DNA from: JAVBRA01 sp031548435 | GTDB taxonomy: Bacteria; Bacteroidota; Bacteroidia; Bacteroidales; Rikenellaceae | Assembly (NCBI GenBank): GCA_031548435.1 | Contig: JAVBRA010000007.1 | Coordinates: 62,001-126,000 of the forward strand | Length of the DNA: 64,000 nt | Direction of reading: 5' to 3' | Part shown: piece after piece, positions 32,805 to 41,055 of the stretch | Layout of the letters: every line of letters starts with the position of its first letter | How positions within the stretch are numbered: the stretch's first letter is position 1 | Notes under the pieces: model-generated | The model's database searches: none | Told to the model about the DNA's origin: nothing | What the model saw: the letters and a program-made list of their open reading frames with translations, nothing else | Position numbers and translations under genes: made by a program

Positions 32805-34052
32805 CTACTCTTCCCGTATCGCATCCACCGGCCTTACGTTCACCGCGTTAACCGCCGGAATAATCCCCGCGATCACCCCGCCGAGCACGATCACCGACAG
32901 GGCCGACATCGCCAACCCGAACGACACCTGCGGCGAGGCCCATTCGCCCCCCGAGGCGGCAATGATTTTCTCGGCCAGCGCCAGCACGCCCACTCCGAAA
33001 GTCAGTCCCGCCACCCCGGCAATGAACGTGAGGATGAAACTCTCGCTCATAATCTGCCCGATCACATTGCCCGGCGTGGCGCCCAGGGCCCGCCGGATGC
33101 CCATCTCCTGGGTGCGTTCGCGCACCACCACCAACATGATGCTGCTCACCCCGAACACCCCGGCCAGCAGCGTTCCCAACCCCACGACCCAGATCAGCAG
33201 GTTGATGCCCCACATGAAGTTGGTGAAGAAACTGAAGCTCTCCTCCATGTTAAACCCTTCGATGGCCTTGTCGTCGTCGGGCGAGATGGAATGCCTCTCG
33301 GCCATCAACCGTATCACCTTTTTCTGGAGTTCGGCGGACGAGATGGTGTTGTCGCCCGAGATGGCCATGAAATCGAATTTGTCGCCCTGCCCCGGGAGCA
33401 TGCTCTGGAGCGTGTTCACCGGCATCACGATTTTTTGTGAGGGGTCTCCGTTGAGATTGACGCCGGAGTTGAGCGGCTTGTTCACTCCCACCACCGTGAA
33501 ATAGAGGTTCCCGATTTTGATGATCGTTCCCGAAGGATCTTCCCCCGAGGGGAAAAGTTCTTTCCACACCTGATTGCCAAGAACACATACTTTTCGGTTC
33601 TGGGCGATATCGATGTCGTTCAGGTAGCGGCCGTGGATGATATCCGTGGTAAAGATCAGGTTGTAGGCGGGCAACACCCCTTCGGTCCGGTAGCTGCCGC
33701 TACGTTCGCCGGCCGTTACATTGATCCCTCCCCACCGGTCCAGGATCGGAGAAACGTATTTCACCCCGTCCATTTCCCTGATCGCTTCGATATCGTCGTT
33801 GGAAAAGCTCCACCGCCGCCCTTCCGCGAAACCTTTGTACGGCACCGAGGTCGGCCCGCAATACAGGAAGCACGAGTTCATGGCCAGCGACCGGGTCTGG
33901 CTGCCCACGAAACGCTCGACCGACAGCCCCGCCCCGGCCATCACCACCAGCATGAAAATGCCCCACGCGATGCCGAATGCAGTAAGAATGCTGCGCATGC
34001 GGTTGCGCATGATGGTGTTGAGGATCTCCTCCCAGCGGTCGAGGTCGAACAT
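32805..34052 (-). CDS. MacB/FtsX-type ABC transporter permease 2
   Basis: A 415-residue permease with four membrane helices. The first is near residue 20 (ILTAFGIAWGIFMLVVMAGA), then comes a large periplasmic MacB_PCD domain (SLAMNSCFLYCGPTSV to FMAISG), and three C-terminal helices carry ERTQEMGIRRALGATPGNVI, the coupling segment to the ATPase. It has no ATPase domain of its own and likely pairs with permease 1 (37163) over the single ATPase at 38416. MacB-type pumps work by mechanotransmission, pushing periplasmic substrates through TolC. Confidence 0.9.
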   Translation of the reverse strand: MFDLDRWEEILNTIMRNRMRSILTAFGIAWGIFMLVVMAGAGLSVERFVGSQTRSLAMNSCFLYCGPTSVPYKGFAEGRRWSFSNDDIEAIREMDGVKYVSPILDRWGGINVTAGERSGSYRTEGVLPAYNLIFTTDIIHGRYLNDIDIAQNRKVCVLGNQVWKELFPSGEDPSGTIIKIGNLYFTVVGVNKPLNSGVNLNGDPSQKIVMPVNTLQSMLPGQGDKFDFMAISGDNTISSAELQKKVIRLMAERHSISPDDDKAIEGFNMEESFSFFTNFMWGINLLIWVVGLGTLLAGVFGVSSIMLVVVRERTQEMGIRRALGATPGNVIGQIMSESFILTFIAGVAGLTFGVGVLALAEKIIAASGGEWASPQVSFGLAMSALSVIVLGGVIAGIIPAVNAVNVRPVDAIREE

Positions 34053-34070
34053 GGCTTTTTGTTTTAAAAG

Positions 34071-34610
34071 TTAATTCGACCCCATGTTCGAGGTTTCCGC
34101 AATGCCGTTGAGCACATTTTCGAACTCGCCGACGGGAATCCCTTTCCCGACAAACATCAGGTCGGCTATGGCCAGGAATTCGTCGTCATACATATCGACG
34201 GTGATCACCCAAACGGTTTCCCGGATGCATCCCTTCTTCTCCCTGGTGTAGATCCGCAGGCCGACCGGGGCGGAACCGCCCGTTATGATTTCTTTAAGCG
34301 ACTGCGGAACCTCATAGCTCTCATACCCCTTCAGCGCCTTGTCCACATCGCCGATAATGGCCGGGTCGCACTCCCTGACGCTGATGCTCTCGATTTTATT
34401 GAGCACCTCCAGGGTTGCACGGTCTTCCTCCGACAACTCGTCCGTTTCGGAAACATTCATCGCTTCTTTCATTTGCGAAAGCGGGACAGTCTCCCAACTT
34501 ACCACGTTTTTCTGTTTCTGGACTTTGGCTAACGTCTTGAAATAATCCTGCGCCGAGACGGTCGATACACTCACGCACAATGCCAGTGCGGCAAAAACAA
34601 CTTTTTTCAT
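34071..34610 (-). CDS. Secreted protein of the export operon, paralogue 1
   Basis: A 179-residue protein with a signal peptide ending STVSAQ and a mature part starting DYFKTLAKVQKQKN. It shares with the two upstream genes the pattern KALKGYESYEVPQSLKEII and a C-terminal segment ending in acidic strand-helix (DMYDDEFLAIADLMF). I cannot name the family. I chose the ATG at 34610; the open frame upstream runs into the neighbouring gene. Three tandem copies inside an efflux operon suggest exported products or periplasmic partners of the pump. Confidence 0.75.
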   Translation of the reverse strand: MKKVVFAALALCVSVSTVSAQDYFKTLAKVQKQKNVVSWETVPLSQMKEAMNVSETDELSEEDRATLEVLNKIESISVRECDPAIIGDVDKALKGYESYEVPQSLKEIITGGSAPVGLRIYTREKKGCIRETVWVITVDMYDDEFLAIADLMFVGKGIPVGEFENVLNGIAETSNMGSN

Positions 34611-34633
34611 ACTCCTTAATTTATTTGAATTGA

Positions 34634-35176
34634 TTACATTCCGGGGGTCATATAGCCGACATAACCGACCAGGTCGCTTTCCGACACGCCTTTGTCGAAC
34701 ATCATATCCATCATGGTGATGCATTCGGAGTCAGACATGTCTTCCATGTCGGACACATCGAAAACAAGCACGGCTTCCCGGACTTCGCCTCTTTTAACCT
34801 TAGCGTAAACCTCGATATACAAGCCCATCTCCCTTGCCTTCTCGATATTCTCCTTCATCTGTTCCGGGAATTCGATCTCTTTGTACCCTTTCAGCGCCTT
34901 GCGGATGGACTCGCGGTCATCGGTTCCGCCCATTTTGACGGCGGCCAGCGTGATTTTCTGCGCCAACCCGTACGCTGCCCGCTCCTGCGGCGACATCTGG
35001 TCGGGACTTCTCTCCTCGGTGGAAAGCTGCATTTTAATTACTTCCATGGGGATCTCCTCCCACGAACTTTCGGTTTGGTCGCCCTGAGACTTGGCCAGCG
35101 CCTTGAAATAATCCTGCGCCGACGCGGTCGTCGCACCCATGCACGCAATCAGTGCAAACATCAACATTTTTCTCAT
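34634..35176 (-). CDS. Secreted protein of the export operon, paralogue 2
   Basis: A 180-residue protein with signal peptide ending TTASAQ and mature start DYFKALAKSQGDQTE. It shares KALKGYKEIEFPEQMKENI and REAVLVFDVSDMEDMSD with its neighbours. Spacing to the upstream stop is one base, so translation is coupled. Family unknown. Confidence 0.75.
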   Translation of the reverse strand: MRKMLMFALIACMGATTASAQDYFKALAKSQGDQTESSWEEIPMEVIKMQLSTEERSPDQMSPQERAAYGLAQKITLAAVKMGGTDDRESIRKALKGYKEIEFPEQMKENIEKAREMGLYIEVYAKVKRGEVREAVLVFDVSDMEDMSDSECITMMDMMFDKGVSESDLVGYVGYMTPGM

Positions 35177-35177
35177 T

Positions 35178-35708
35178 TTAAAGTCCTGAATTATAAAGTT
35201 CTTCTAAAAAATCTCTCGTCTCTACTTTGAATACATCGCGGTCGAAATCGGCGTCGAACACAACGATGTCTCCCTCCATCTCAGACATTTGCAAGAACAA
35301 CACCAACTCCTTTATGACCGTTCCGCCCCGACGCGAACGGACGTAAGCCGTAATGCTCAACTCGCCGTCCGTCTTTTCGATCTGTCGTGCGACTTCCGGG
35401 GGAAGGGCGAAGGGTTGATAGCGTTTCAATCGTTTTTTCCCGAACAGCTCAATCTCTTCCGGGGAGCACACCCGGCGCGACCAGAACAGCGTCCGCTCGG
35501 CCACAAGGAAGGCATTCCGTTTCTTCCAGTCCGAGATATCTCCATACGATTCCCCCTCAAACAGGGCCTCTTTCAGTTCGGCACCGGAATAGATATCCAG
35601 GCAGCCTTTCTGGTGCTGCATCCGGGTCAGCTTCCACAAAAAAGTCTGTCCCGACGCGGCCGTGGCGCTCATGCACAATGCCAGTGCAGCTAAAACAATC
35701 TTTTTCAT
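35178..35708 (-). CDS. Secreted protein of the export operon, paralogue 3
   Basis: A 176-residue protein, signal peptide ending TAASGQ. It is the most divergent of the three: KRLKRYQPFALPPEVARQI replaces the KALKGY block, and the C-terminus (VIKELVLFLQMSEMEGDIV) keeps the strand and acidic turn. Two extra cysteines are present (KGCLDIY, RRVCSPEE). It follows the S41 peptidase gene by 28 bases. Confidence 0.72.
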   Translation of the reverse strand: MKKIVLAALALCMSATAASGQTFLWKLTRMQHQKGCLDIYSGAELKEALFEGESYGDISDWKKRNAFLVAERTLFWSRRVCSPEEIELFGKKRLKRYQPFALPPEVARQIEKTDGELSITAYVRSRRGGTVIKELVLFLQMSEMEGDIVVFDADFDRDVFKVETRDFLEELYNSGL

Positions 35709-35736
35709 ACTCTGTTTATATTTTTTGTGTAGCTCC

Positions 35737-37134
35737 TTATTTACGGCCCTGTTTTATCAACTTAACCGAGTAGTCCATGGCCTTGTCCGCATCGACCTTG
35801 TGGTCGGGTATCGTTCCGTGGTCGAAATCTTTGTCGGTGGCCCCGGCCAGGTAAAATATCTTGTCCGACGCAACATACATCAGCTTTGTGTTCGGCAATA
35901 TCTGACATACGAGTTCGCCGAAACACGCCAAAGGCTGTCCCGCTTCTTCTCCCACGATCGTACCCATCCGAAAGTGTTTGAATGCCTGCGCAAAGCATCC
36001 GGCCCCCGAATAGGAGTAATGGCTTGTAAGCAGGTATACGTTACCGTCATACCTCAAGGGATTGGGCGATAATGCAATGGGGGATTCCGAATAAGTTTTC
36101 ATGGTTCCTATCGGTTCCTGATAAAGGTATTCCTCAAATTCACTTTCACTCATATAATCGAAGAGGTGAAATTGTTCTCGCATTAGCTTCTTCCCATCAA
36201 TTCGGCCCTGGCTGAATTTTTCGACGCATTTTCCGAACTGCAGAAACGGCGTATGCGAAATATACTGGAAAAGCGTATCGCCTATGGCTGAGTTGCCGCC
36301 CCCATTGTTCCGAACATCGATGATCAGGTTTTCGATACCGCCCTCCTTCAAGAGGCGGAAAGTCGAATCCGCGAACGCTGCAAATGCGTCCAGATCGGCG
36401 AATGAACGAAAATCGATGATGCCGATGCCATCGGTTATTTTAAAGGAGTAGTTGGCATAGGTTTCCTGTGCCGGGGCGGGATTGGCATACAGTTCTTCGA
36501 GGGAGATCCCGTCCAGGGAAACCGTATGGGTCTTCCCCTCATAGGCATACCTGATATCGAATTTCTCCCAGGGGTAGCAACTCCACAGAACGGAAGTGAA
36601 ATTACCCGCAATACGGGACAGCCGGTGCGGAAGAAGTTCGCCGGGCGCATACTCCAGGTTCTTCGCTATCAATTTTTTGGCACTTACTCCATTGACACTC
36701 CTGATAACGGCTCCCACGGGGATATCCGCCCCGGGCGAATGCACCGCAACGACCTCGATCGTGGACTTATCGGGAACTTCGACCGACAGGGGAAACAGTT
36801 TTTTCCCGTTTTCGGCAAGGGCTTCAGGCGGGAAATACAGCCATGTATGCCCGTCGCGCATCTTCGTGATCAGCGGAGCCGCAAGAACGTAAAACTCCGT
36901 TGCGGTCATGGGCCGGTCCATCTGCGTTTTGATGTGGGCGATCTCCTTCTCGAATTGCTTTTGGGAGACCACGGCGAACATGTCGGGATGGATGTCGTTG
37001 ATGCCGGCATAGAGCGAGTCGAGGTCGTCGTGCAACTCCTGTACACTGAGAACATTCGCCTGGGCACGACAGACGTTACTTTGCCCCAGAAACAAGGCAA
37101 CCGCAAAAACAATGGACAAAAAAGAAACTTTCAT
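35737..37134 (-). CDS. S41-family peptidase
   Basis: A 465-residue secreted serine peptidase of the S41 (C-terminal processing protease-like) family. It has a signal peptide ending NVCRAQ, an N-terminal helical domain with DGHTWLYFP, a short PDZ-like region (IPVGAVIRSVNGVSAKKLI) and the S41 catalytic core. The core shows LIIDVRNNGGGNSAIGD and the nucleophile region LTSHYSYSGAGCFAQAF, then TIVGEEAGQPLACFG. Placed between permease 1 and the three small secreted proteins, it could process exported substrates. An alternative is general periplasmic proteolysis. Confidence 0.88.
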   Translation of the reverse strand: MKVSFLSIVFAVALFLGQSNVCRAQANVLSVQELHDDLDSLYAGINDIHPDMFAVVSQKQFEKEIAHIKTQMDRPMTATEFYVLAAPLITKMRDGHTWLYFPPEALAENGKKLFPLSVEVPDKSTIEVVAVHSPGADIPVGAVIRSVNGVSAKKLIAKNLEYAPGELLPHRLSRIAGNFTSVLWSCYPWEKFDIRYAYEGKTHTVSLDGISLEELYANPAPAQETYANYSFKITDGIGIIDFRSFADLDAFAAFADSTFRLLKEGGIENLIIDVRNNGGGNSAIGDTLFQYISHTPFLQFGKCVEKFSQGRIDGKKLMREQFHLFDYMSESEFEEYLYQEPIGTMKTYSESPIALSPNPLRYDGNVYLLTSHYSYSGAGCFAQAFKHFRMGTIVGEEAGQPLACFGELVCQILPNTKLMYVASDKIFYLAGATDKDFDHGTIPDHKVDADKAMDYSVKLIKQGRK

Positions 37135-37162
37135 GGATCAATTATGAATTAATGGATTGATA

Positions 37163-38419
37163 TTATTTATTATACCGCAACGCATCGATGATATTGATCT
37201 TCGACGCCCGCCGCGCCGGCACATATCCCGCCACCAAGCCCGCGATCACCAGCACCAGCGTGGCGCTGACGGTCACCGGCAGTTCGAGCGTCGGGTTGAG
37301 GAAGATCGTCGGAGTTTCCGTTGACGCGGATACCGCAGCTTCCGCTCCCCTGGTGATGATCAGGTTCACCAGCTCCATCACCCCCACTCCCAGGATCATG
37401 CCGATGTAGCCGAAGAAGGCCGTGATCAGCAACGACTCGACGATCACCAGCCGCACGATCGATCCCGAGGTGGCCCCGATGGCCTTGCGCACGCCGAACT
37501 CCCACGTCCTCTCGCGCACGGTCACCAGCATGATGTTGCTCACGCCCACCACTCCGGCCGTCAGCGTGCCGATGGCGATGATCCACACAAAGAGCGAGAT
37601 GGCCCCGAATATCTTCATCATCTCGCGGTACGACTCGAACGAGTCGGCGAGGTACAGCGCCCCCTTGTCCGTCGGGTCGAAGCCGTGTTCGGCAGCCAGG
37701 TACGCCCGCACCTTTTCAAGGAAAACATCGAACTCAGCCTTGCTTTCGACTCCCTCGACAATGAAGCTGATGTTGTTCAGATCGCGCGACCAGGCATAAA
37801 CCGTCTGCGCCGTGGTCAGCGGCACATAGACCGAGTAGTCGCTGCTCCAGTCCGCCTTGCATACCCCCACCACCGCATAGTCCGAGCGGCCCAGGTTGAC
37901 GTGCCTGCCCACCGGGTTTTCGTTTTTGAAGAGCACCTTGGCGACGTTTTCGGTGATGACGATCACTTTGCGCCGTTCCTTCACATCCATGTCGTTGAAA
38001 AAACGCCCGTCGAGCATCTTGATGTTCTCGATCCGCGCCGCGCCCGGCATGGCGGTCCGGTTGTTGGTTGACAGGAATTGCCCTTTGTACGAGATCTGCC
38101 CCGACACATACCGCCGCCCGGTGATCTCCGTGATCTGCGGGAACTGGGCCGGCAGCCTTTCGAGCATCTCAGGGTGGATGTAAATGGCGCGTCCTTTGCC
38201 GTATCCGCCGTAAGGCATCTTCGTGCGGCCGGAATAAACCCCCACCACGTTGTCGGTGGTATTGGGAAAATTCGACATCACGCCGTTTTTGAGCCCGTTG
38301 CCCGATCCCAGCAGGATGATGAGCATGAAAATACCCCACGCCACCGAAAACCCGGTCAGGAATGTCCTCAGCCGGTTGTGGCGGATCGACGCCATGATCT
38401 CTTGCAGAATCTCTCTCAT
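37163..38419 (-). CDS. MacB/FtsX-type ABC transporter permease 1
   Basis: A 418-residue permease with the same layout as permease 2: first helix TFLTGFSVAWGIFMLIILLG, large periplasmic domain with YAVVGVCKADWSSDYSVYVP, and three C-terminal helices with ERTWEFGVRKAIGATSGSIV. Its start overlaps the ATPase stop as ATGA. Two dissimilar permeases with one ATPase suggest a heterodimeric pump. Confidence 0.9.
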   Translation of the reverse strand: MREILQEIMASIRHNRLRTFLTGFSVAWGIFMLIILLGSGNGLKNGVMSNFPNTTDNVVGVYSGRTKMPYGGYGKGRAIYIHPEMLERLPAQFPQITEITGRRYVSGQISYKGQFLSTNNRTAMPGAARIENIKMLDGRFFNDMDVKERRKVIVITENVAKVLFKNENPVGRHVNLGRSDYAVVGVCKADWSSDYSVYVPLTTAQTVYAWSRDLNNISFIVEGVESKAEFDVFLEKVRAYLAAEHGFDPTDKGALYLADSFESYREMMKIFGAISLFVWIIAIGTLTAGVVGVSNIMLVTVRERTWEFGVRKAIGATSGSIVRLVIVESLLITAFFGYIGMILGVGVMELVNLIITRGAEAAVSASTETPTIFLNPTLELPVTVSATLVLVIAGLVAGYVPARRASKINIIDALRYNK

Positions 38420-39096
38420 CGGTTGTCGGTTACGGAACCAATGATCCCGTCTTTAATGTGGATGACCTGATTGGTTCGGGCGGCGATGTCGGCCTCGTGG
38501 GTGACGATCACCACCGTCATGCCGGCGGCGTTCACCTGTTTGAGCAATTCCATCACCTCAAGCGAGGTCTGGCTGTCGAGCGCGCCGGTGGGCTCGTCGG
38601 CCAGAATGATGCTCGGCTCGGTGATGAGCGCCCGGGCGATGGCCACACGCTGCTTCTGTCCGCCCGACAGTTCGTTGGGCATGTGGGCGGCCCACTCGCG
38701 CAATCCCATGCGATCGAGGTACTCCAATGCCGCCGCATTGCGCCTGCGCCGCGACACTCCCTGGTAATAAAGGGGAAGCGCCACGTTCTCCATGGCGTTC
38801 TTGTAGGCAATGAGGTTGAACGACTGGAACACGAAGCCGATCATCCGGTTGCGGTAATGGGCGCCCTGGCGCTCGCTGAGGTTTTTCATCAGCACGCCGT
38901 CGAGGCGGTACTCGCCGCTGTCGTAGCTGTCGAGGATGCCCAGAATGTTCAGCAGGGTCGATTTCCCGGATCCCGACGCCCCCATGATCGACACCAGGTC
39001 GCCCCGGTCGATGCCCAGCGTCACGCCCTTGAGCACGTGCAGCGGGGCGCCGTTGTGGTACGTCTTATTGATGTTATCGAGTTCGATGATCGGCAT
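38416..39096 (-). CDS. MacB-type ABC transporter ATP-binding protein
   Basis: A 226-residue ATPase of the MacB/LolD group. Walker A is GASGSGKST, the family segment YRNRMIGFVFQSFNLI is present, signature LSGGQKQRVAIARAL, Walker B IILADEPTGALD, H-loop IVTHE. It is the first gene of the operon; a TAnnTTTG box lies 42 bases upstream. It energises both downstream permeases. Confidence 0.93.
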   Translation of the reverse strand: MPIIELDNINKTYHNGAPLHVLKGVTLGIDRGDLVSIMGASGSGKSTLLNILGILDSYDSGEYRLDGVLMKNLSERQGAHYRNRMIGFVFQSFNLIAYKNAMENVALPLYYQGVSRRRRNAAALEYLDRMGLREWAAHMPNELSGGQKQRVAIARALITEPSIILADEPTGALDSQTSLEVMELLKQVNAAGMTVVIVTHEADIAARTNQVIHIKDGIIGSVTDNR

Positions 39097-39137
39097 AGTC
39101 GATTTTCCGTTAGGTGTCTTTATGTATTAGTACACTG

Positions 39138-39145
39138 CAAATGTA
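39138..39145 (-). promoter_or_regulatory. Promoter -7 box of the export operon
   Basis: TACATTTG on the minus strand fits TAnnTTTG. No good TTTG is seen 19 bases upstream, so the -33 element is weak. Confidence 0.5.
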
Positions 39146-39308
39146 GTGATATTTTTCTATTTCCATCATTCGCAGGGAAATTATTTTTCTTAGACAACGG
39201 ATCAATAGATAAAATGTAACGTTTGCAACCGGAATTTACACAAATTTATGGACGGCAAAAAAACAGCCGCAGAAAATTTCTGCGGCCGCCACACATTTAC
39301 CGGATGTT

Positions 39309-40451
39309 TTACTTCCGTTCGTACTTGATGGTGATGATGTACGGGTTTTCGTTCTCGCCGTACCGGCTGTACCGTTGGGCGATCAGGTCGTAGAGAGGCC
39401 GGGTCGCCGGATCGATTGTGGCGAGATTAACCTGAGAAAAGGCTTCGGGGGGAAATGGATTATATCCAAACACGCCGTCCGAACAACAATTGCTGCCAAG
39501 ATACGGCCATCCCTGAAGTGGATTCTTGTACAACTCATTCTTTCCTTTATCCCAAAGCAACGAATGACCACTATCGAAGAATGCACCCACAAAAGACCAT
39601 AAATTACCATTGTCAAGACACCTAAACCGGGAAATATACTCAGCAACGCCTTTCTGACGGCAATAACTGATATAGTTCTCTTCATCTTCGAACGTTGTTA
39701 CCTCCGCGAACGTGTTATCGAACCGGGCAAACGCAACCGGCTCGGGATTGTCGGGCGTCACCCGATACACCACATCATTGTAATACGCGATGCAATAAAT
39801 GGTGTTATCAAGCGATGTAAGTTGGCGCCCTCCAGAATGTCCCATACTGGTCACACCTGCCTTGGGAGAAAACTGTTTGTACACGGTACCTCCATTTTCG
39901 TCCTCCATCAGATAAAAGCGGTTGGCCTGCTTGCTTCCACCCACAGCATTGTCGTAGAACACCCTTTTACCGCCGGCGACTTCCAGCTCGGTCGCATAAT
40001 ATTCCACATCGATATCGTCCAGATATTTCCCGTCTATGTCAAACCGCTTGATCTTGCGTGTGCGATTTTCATACACTTCAAGCACACGATTCTTGGCATC
40101 AAAGGCGATATCGGTTGGATGAAGCACTTCGTTTCCAGCGCGGCCCCGGGTGAGTTTCTTCACAAATTTTCCATCGCGGGCAAAAATACAGACATCGCCA
40201 TTGACTTCGAATGTAAATATCCTTTCCGGAGTGACAATCAACCGGTTGAATTCGCCTATGAGCGAACTGTCGCTCGTTTCCAGCGGCGTCAACTCAAACG
40301 AAAGTTTATAATCGGATTGGTCGAACGGCTCGACATTGGAAAGATCGGACGTCAGCGGAATGACAGGCAGCCCGTCGTCCGCCTTTTTCGTACCGGGCTT
40401 GCACGAATATGCAAAAACCAAGAAAAATAAAAGGACAGCTAAATTCCGCAT
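39309..40451 (-). CDS. 6-bladed beta-propeller lipoprotein
   Basis: A 380-residue lipoprotein (signal ending FAYSC). Residues 80-330 show regularly spaced propeller blade motifs: IFTFEVNGDVCIFARDGKFV, KIKRFDIDGKYLDDI, AFDAKNRVLEVYE. The pattern is that of the Bacteroidota 6-bladed beta-propeller family (PF17170). Genes of this family very often lie beside NVEALA genes, as here (12-base gap). The function is unknown; binding of a peptide or cell-surface ligand is a common suggestion. Confidence 0.85.
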   Translation of the reverse strand: MRNLAVLLFFLVFAYSCKPGTKKADDGLPVIPLTSDLSNVEPFDQSDYKLSFELTPLETSDSSLIGEFNRLIVTPERIFTFEVNGDVCIFARDGKFVKKLTRGRAGNEVLHPTDIAFDAKNRVLEVYENRTRKIKRFDIDGKYLDDIDVEYYATELEVAGGKRVFYDNAVGGSKQANRFYLMEDENGGTVYKQFSPKAGVTSMGHSGGRQLTSLDNTIYCIAYYNDVVYRVTPDNPEPVAFARFDNTFAEVTTFEDEENYISYCRQKGVAEYISRFRCLDNGNLWSFVGAFFDSGHSLLWDKGKNELYKNPLQGWPYLGSNCCSDGVFGYNPFPPEAFSQVNLATIDPATRPLYDLIAQRYSRYGENENPYIITIKYERK

Positions 40452-40463
40452 AGCAAAACGGAC

Positions 40464-40751
40464 TTAGATAACATAGCTACCTTTTTTTGAGGGATGCGTC
40501 GAACAGGCTCCAGGAGTACACGCTTTTCCTTCACCAGCATGATTCCAGAAACAACTGGGAACAACTGTTTTTTGACAGTGATCACACCATGTTTTTTGCG
40601 CATTCCAGTTATCCGGTAATCCATTGGACTCATCAGAGGTAAGCGCTTCCACATTCTGATCGAAGAGGGTCTGTTCGTTTTTGTCGATGAAGAACAGCGT
40701 CAACGAAACACACACGGCAACAGATGCCATCAAATAATAGATCTTTTTCAT
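40464..40751 (-). CDS. NVEALA-domain secreted peptide
   Basis: A 95-residue protein started at the ATG at 40751. It has a hydrophobic N-terminus (YYLMASVAVCVSLTLFF) and the name-giving motif FDQNVEALTSDES at residues 29-41. The mature part is cysteine-rich (WCDHCQKTVVPSCFW and ACTPGACSTH). NVEALA proteins (PF14055) are small secreted Bacteroidota proteins of unknown function that co-occur with propeller lipoproteins. A TATATTTG box lies 30 bases upstream. The 304-base gap to PBP1A holds the two divergent promoters only. Confidence 0.88.
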   Translation of the reverse strand: MKKIYYLMASVAVCVSLTLFFIDKNEQTLFDQNVEALTSDESNGLPDNWNAQKTWCDHCQKTVVPSCFWNHAGEGKACTPGACSTHPSKKGSYVI

Positions 40752-40780
40752 AGGATAAAGAAATAATGGGGTTACAAGGA

Positions 40781-40788
40781 CAAATATA
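40781..40788 (-). promoter_or_regulatory. Promoter -7 box of the NVEALA/propeller operon
   Basis: TATATTTG on the minus strand fits TAnnTTTG. Candidate TTTG elements upstream have shorter than usual spacing. Confidence 0.5.
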
Positions 40789-41024
40789 CAACAATTTCGC
40801 AAATCAAAAAAAATATCACACAAAACAATAAAAATTTATTCGTAATCATCATAAATCATTGACTATAATTTATATACCCATATACCATAATACAAACGAA
40901 CAACGCATCTACAGACAAAAACACTTCCCACACACTACAATAATACGAAAACAGACAATTGTTCCCGCAACCCAACAAACCCGAAAAGCGCGGCATAAAC
41001 GCCTTGCAGATAGAATAAAAGTTG

Positions 41025-41032
41025 TATTTTTG
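41025..41032 (+). promoter_or_regulatory. Promoter -7 box of the PBP1A gene
   Basis: TATTTTTG fits TAnnTTTG, with CTTG 18 bases upstream in place of TTTG. The predicted start site is about 17 bases before the ATG. Confidence 0.6.
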
Positions 41033-41055
41033 TGGCGAAATAGGGAGCCCTCAGC

